Shown here one piece after another: positions 61,466 to 64,000 of a stretch of DNA of 64,000 bases (position 1 is the stretch's first letter; the number at the start of each line of letters is the position of its first letter). The stretch is from Umbelopsis ramanniana AG (lineage: Eukaryota > Mucoromycota > Umbelopsidomycetes > Umbelopsidales > Umbelopsidaceae): NCBI RefSeq assembly GCF_025399195.1, contig NW_026252159.1, positions 33,027 through 97,026 of the forward strand. Reading direction: 5' to 3'. The notes beneath the pieces were generated by a model that saw nothing but the letters and a program-made list of their open reading frames with translations, did not search any database and was not told the DNA's origin. A program made the translations under genes and the position numbers.

Positions 61466-62005
61466 GCTGTGAGGGAAGATAGAGCGAAAGAAAGAACGGA
61501 AGAAACAAACCGCTTGTCACCGCATGCAATTTTAAATGGTCTCGTGATAAAAGGCTTTATTGCCTTGCATAGCGGAAGCCAATGAAAAAAGCGACTGTAT
61601 TCAATAGCAGTTGGGTTGCTGCTATTCAATTCATATCTTCTATATCTTTGGTTAAATATGCTGTGAATCTATGAAGGCATATAATGAGAGATCTTCCGAC
61701 GCTTCACAACTCTTGCATTACGTTCGACTCATTCTCAGCAAATAATTCCTGCTTTCGTTGTTTGCCATTGCCGCCATGGTCAGAGCAAAGCCGATTCATG
61801 AGGAAGCTTTTATTTCAGTACAGTCACAAATCAACCACATAGCAAGCACTATAGATCATATAAATCATATATCTCTCCAGGACTGCAGCAATAATAGAAA
61901 TTCAAATACGATATATTAACTTAGCTGTGCTTTGATTTCAATACTTTGGTTTTACTCTTTTGACAACGAAAAAAAAATGTTTACAGAAATACAGTGTGGA
62001 TAGAC
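61466..62005. other. Intergenic: HDAC promoter side and bZIP 3' end
   Basis: 540 bp in a minus-strand tandem. AT-rich with CATATAT-like stretches near 61850-61915; the 95-codon minus frame at 61629-61342 overlaps the HDAC start in another frame and is not supported. No RNA gene seen. Confidence 0.45.
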
Positions 62006-63390
62006 TTATGAAGGCAAGGTTCCTCGCAACGGTGGTAACGAAGGAGTGGGGGTTGAATGTGCGGGGGCAAAGTAGTCGTCATCGTACGAAGCTTTGGACT
62101 TTTGCTTAGGTGCTGGCAGTGGTGGGGGTAACATTTGCTGCTCCTGTGTTGGTGGTTGAGCAGTGATATTGGAACCAGAGGGAAACTGAGCACTTTGCTT
62201 TAAATATTGTTTGACGACATCGCAATCGCAATTTCCGTGAGCTAAAAGTTGATTTTTTAAAAACATGGCTTCTTCCTTCAGTTGATTGACCATACTGTAT
62301 AGCTTCTTGTTGTCTTCTATGACCTTATCTGATCTTTCCTCAAGTTCAGTGATCCAAGCTTTTTTCTTTTGTCTGCATTTGGATGCTAGCATTCAGAGAA
62401 TATGTTAAGTTTTGTGACAAAATTTAGCTGTCATTGAAAGAGTATATGCTTACCTGCTACACGGTTTCGTTCAAGGAACCGTTGTCGTCTCTCAACGGCT
62501 TCTTCACCATCATCAGAGCTATGACGCTTTCGGTCCATGTTGAAGTCTGAGATATCAGATAAACCAGATTTATCTTTATTACGTCGAGATTTTGTATTTG
62601 GTTGACCATTTTCTTGTTTAATGATCAGAGTAGAATTGTTACTTGAAGCAGGCATGGACGTATGCTGTGCTGGCTTCGATGGCTGATATGAATGGAACGA
62701 AAATTGATGTGGCTGAGAGCGTTGTGCTCGTGTTTTGGTGACAGTAGTGGGTGCTGGCTGCGGTTGTTTGGTCGATTGTTTTTGCTGTAATTGCCGCTGC
62801 TTCTTCAATTGTTGGCTTTCAATCTCAACTGCTTTCGTAAGCGCCTTCATCCCTGTTGCTTGTTCACCAGAGGTCGCAGAACTTTCAGAATTCAATGACG
62901 AATTTGACGATACACCTACTCGATTGGTATCTTGCGACCTGCGCTGATTGGCTTTCTGTTGAGGAGGGGTGAGTGGGGTATCTGATTTCTTTTCGTCGTT
63001 GTCAGTGTTGATGGTTTTGGCCGGTAGGTATTCCTTTGAAGTCGGTGGAGTAGGTGGGGAATTTTGCTTCGATGTTGAATTATTTTCTTTTGCCTTTTGA
63101 ACTCCAATGTAATCAAAGGGGTTCATCTCGTTGGCAAAGGTACTAAGTGATGGCGTAAAGTTCCATTCTCCACACTCCATAAGAAATCGAGTGGGTGTAG
63201 ATATAATTCCATCTACAGTTTACATAGAGCGTTAGCAAGAAATAAAAGCAGGAGGTACTTCCTCCTTGTAATGTCCCTTATATAGGACTAGTTTCCAAGA
63301 AGTGATGCATTTATGAAAGAAACGTTTGTTACTAAATACTTTACCTTGACTTTCACTTCCAGTTACTTGAAGTAGCGAAGTTGACGACAT
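62006..63390 (-). CDS. atf1: bZIP transcription factor, Atf1/CREB-type
   Basis: Nuclear stress-type transcription factor expected to bind CRE-like TGACGTCA sites. Exons 63390-63345, 63212-62454 and 62385-62006 join in phase to 394 residues. The N-terminal two thirds are Ser/Gln/Pro/Thr-rich with TPPTS and TPLTPPQ sites that fit MAPK docking or phosphorylation. The basic region RRQRFLERNRVAASKCRQKKK is split by the last intron (after the second Ala codon base), followed by a leucine zipper (KLYSMVNQLKEEAMFLKNQLL) and the Atf1-type signature HGNCDCDVVKQYL. A Pro-rich tail ends the protein. Confidence 0.94.
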
Positions 63391-64000
63391 GGCGGTTCGG
63401 GTCGACGATTGTTCCAGTTCGGATCAGTTGAAGCTTGAGTTAGAGTAAATGATAATGAAATTAAAAAAGCAGAAAAATAATAACGATAACAAAAAGAACG
63501 ATATCGTTTCGCTCCAGGTTCAAAGTAATCGTTATGTGCGATGAAGTCGTGGTAGCTGGGATTTAACATTGTCATCATAACGTCATTCCCTAAAGCAGCA
63601 GCCAATCATATCTCGTAGCTGTAAAGTGGTCCTTGAATTTTTGAAATGATGGGGATGGGGTTGTGACTTTTCCACTAGTTGCGCCGCCCACGAATCTTTT
63701 CAGCATTCGGTGAATTAAGGGAAATCTCATATTGCACAAACTCTTCATATTGCGTCAATTCGAAGATATAAACTATGCAGAGCTGCAATTGAGAAGGAAA
63801 GACTTTTGTTCACTCATTCCAGCTTATTGCACATTAAGAAGAAATTCTTGCAGCATTTGAATTTTTTTGATCTTTCATTTGCCTATTTGCTTTCATAGTT
63901 TTCTGTATAATGAGAACATCAACTTTGAAAAGCACATTTTGTGCATAAGAAGATTGTGCACGTGACTTGATTGACACTTGTGCCTTTTTTCATCTTTTTT
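63391..64000. promoter_or_regulatory. Upstream region of the bZIP gene
   Basis: 610 bp to the window end. ACGTCA (CRE half-site) at 63580-63585 about 190 bp upstream of the ATG, and CCAAT at 63602-63606. The 80-codon frame 63605-63363 overlaps the first exon in another frame and has no support. No other gene seen. Confidence 0.45.

Overview
This is a eukaryotic nuclear window from a fungus. Genes are dense, on both strands, and interrupted by many short GT-AG introns of about 50-180 bp. The standard genetic code fits every gene. The gene set includes a Ste12 protein with both a homeodomain-like region and C2H2 fingers, Scp160/vigilin, Ash2, Nsa1, Utp6 and an Atf1-type bZIP factor. It also keeps genes absent from baker's yeast but common in early-diverging fungi and animals: TMEM19, ARB2A/FAM172, WDR70, LRRC40 and COP9 subunit 9. 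Together with moderate AT content and four or more introns per gene, this suggests a member of the Mucoromycota (perhaps Mucorales). That is inference; no rRNA or mitochondrial marker is present. I found no transposon, tRNA, rRNA or CRISPR. Exon joins below were read by hand and checked for reading phase.

Layout. 1-10 kb: Pumilio-family RNA-binding protein (cut by the left edge), Ste12, a secreted fasciclin-domain protein, Rcf2-like HIG1 protein, and Nsa1 (60S biogenesis). 10-20 kb: N-myristoyltransferase (sharing a 148-bp promoter with Nsa1), two small unknown proteins, an ER-type short-chain dehydrogenase, and Scp160/vigilin. 20-32 kb: Alg10 glucosyltransferase, a secreted S41 protease-like protein diverging from a secreted 3D-domain-like protein, proteasome alpha-3 (PSMA4/Pre9), an ARB2A homologue, TMEM19 and a glyoxalase-fold protein. 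32-42 kb: dihydrofolate reductase, WDR70, Utp6, and a mitochondrial serine/homoserine O-acyltransferase. 42-50 kb: a DUF4203/TMEM198-like membrane protein, lysyl-tRNA synthetase, Ash2, a small basic protein, and actin. 50-64 kb: microsomal-type epoxide hydrolase, LRRC40, a small mitochondrial-like protein, COP9 subunit 9, an AUH-like enoyl-CoA hydratase diverging from mitochondrial aspartate aminotransferase, a class II histone/acetylpolyamine deacetylase, and an Atf1-type bZIP factor.

The window is mostly housekeeping genes, and I do not see an obvious new multigene system. The points most worth a second look are: a tiny three-exon COP9 subunit 9 gene; the divergent pair of secreted proteins (S41 and 3D-like); a Pumilio protein with canonical code residues and a matching TGTATATA in a nearby 3' region; micro-exons and competing splice sites that would mislead automatic gene callers; and a deacetylase with a complete active site but without the HDAC10-type gatekeeper glutamate.
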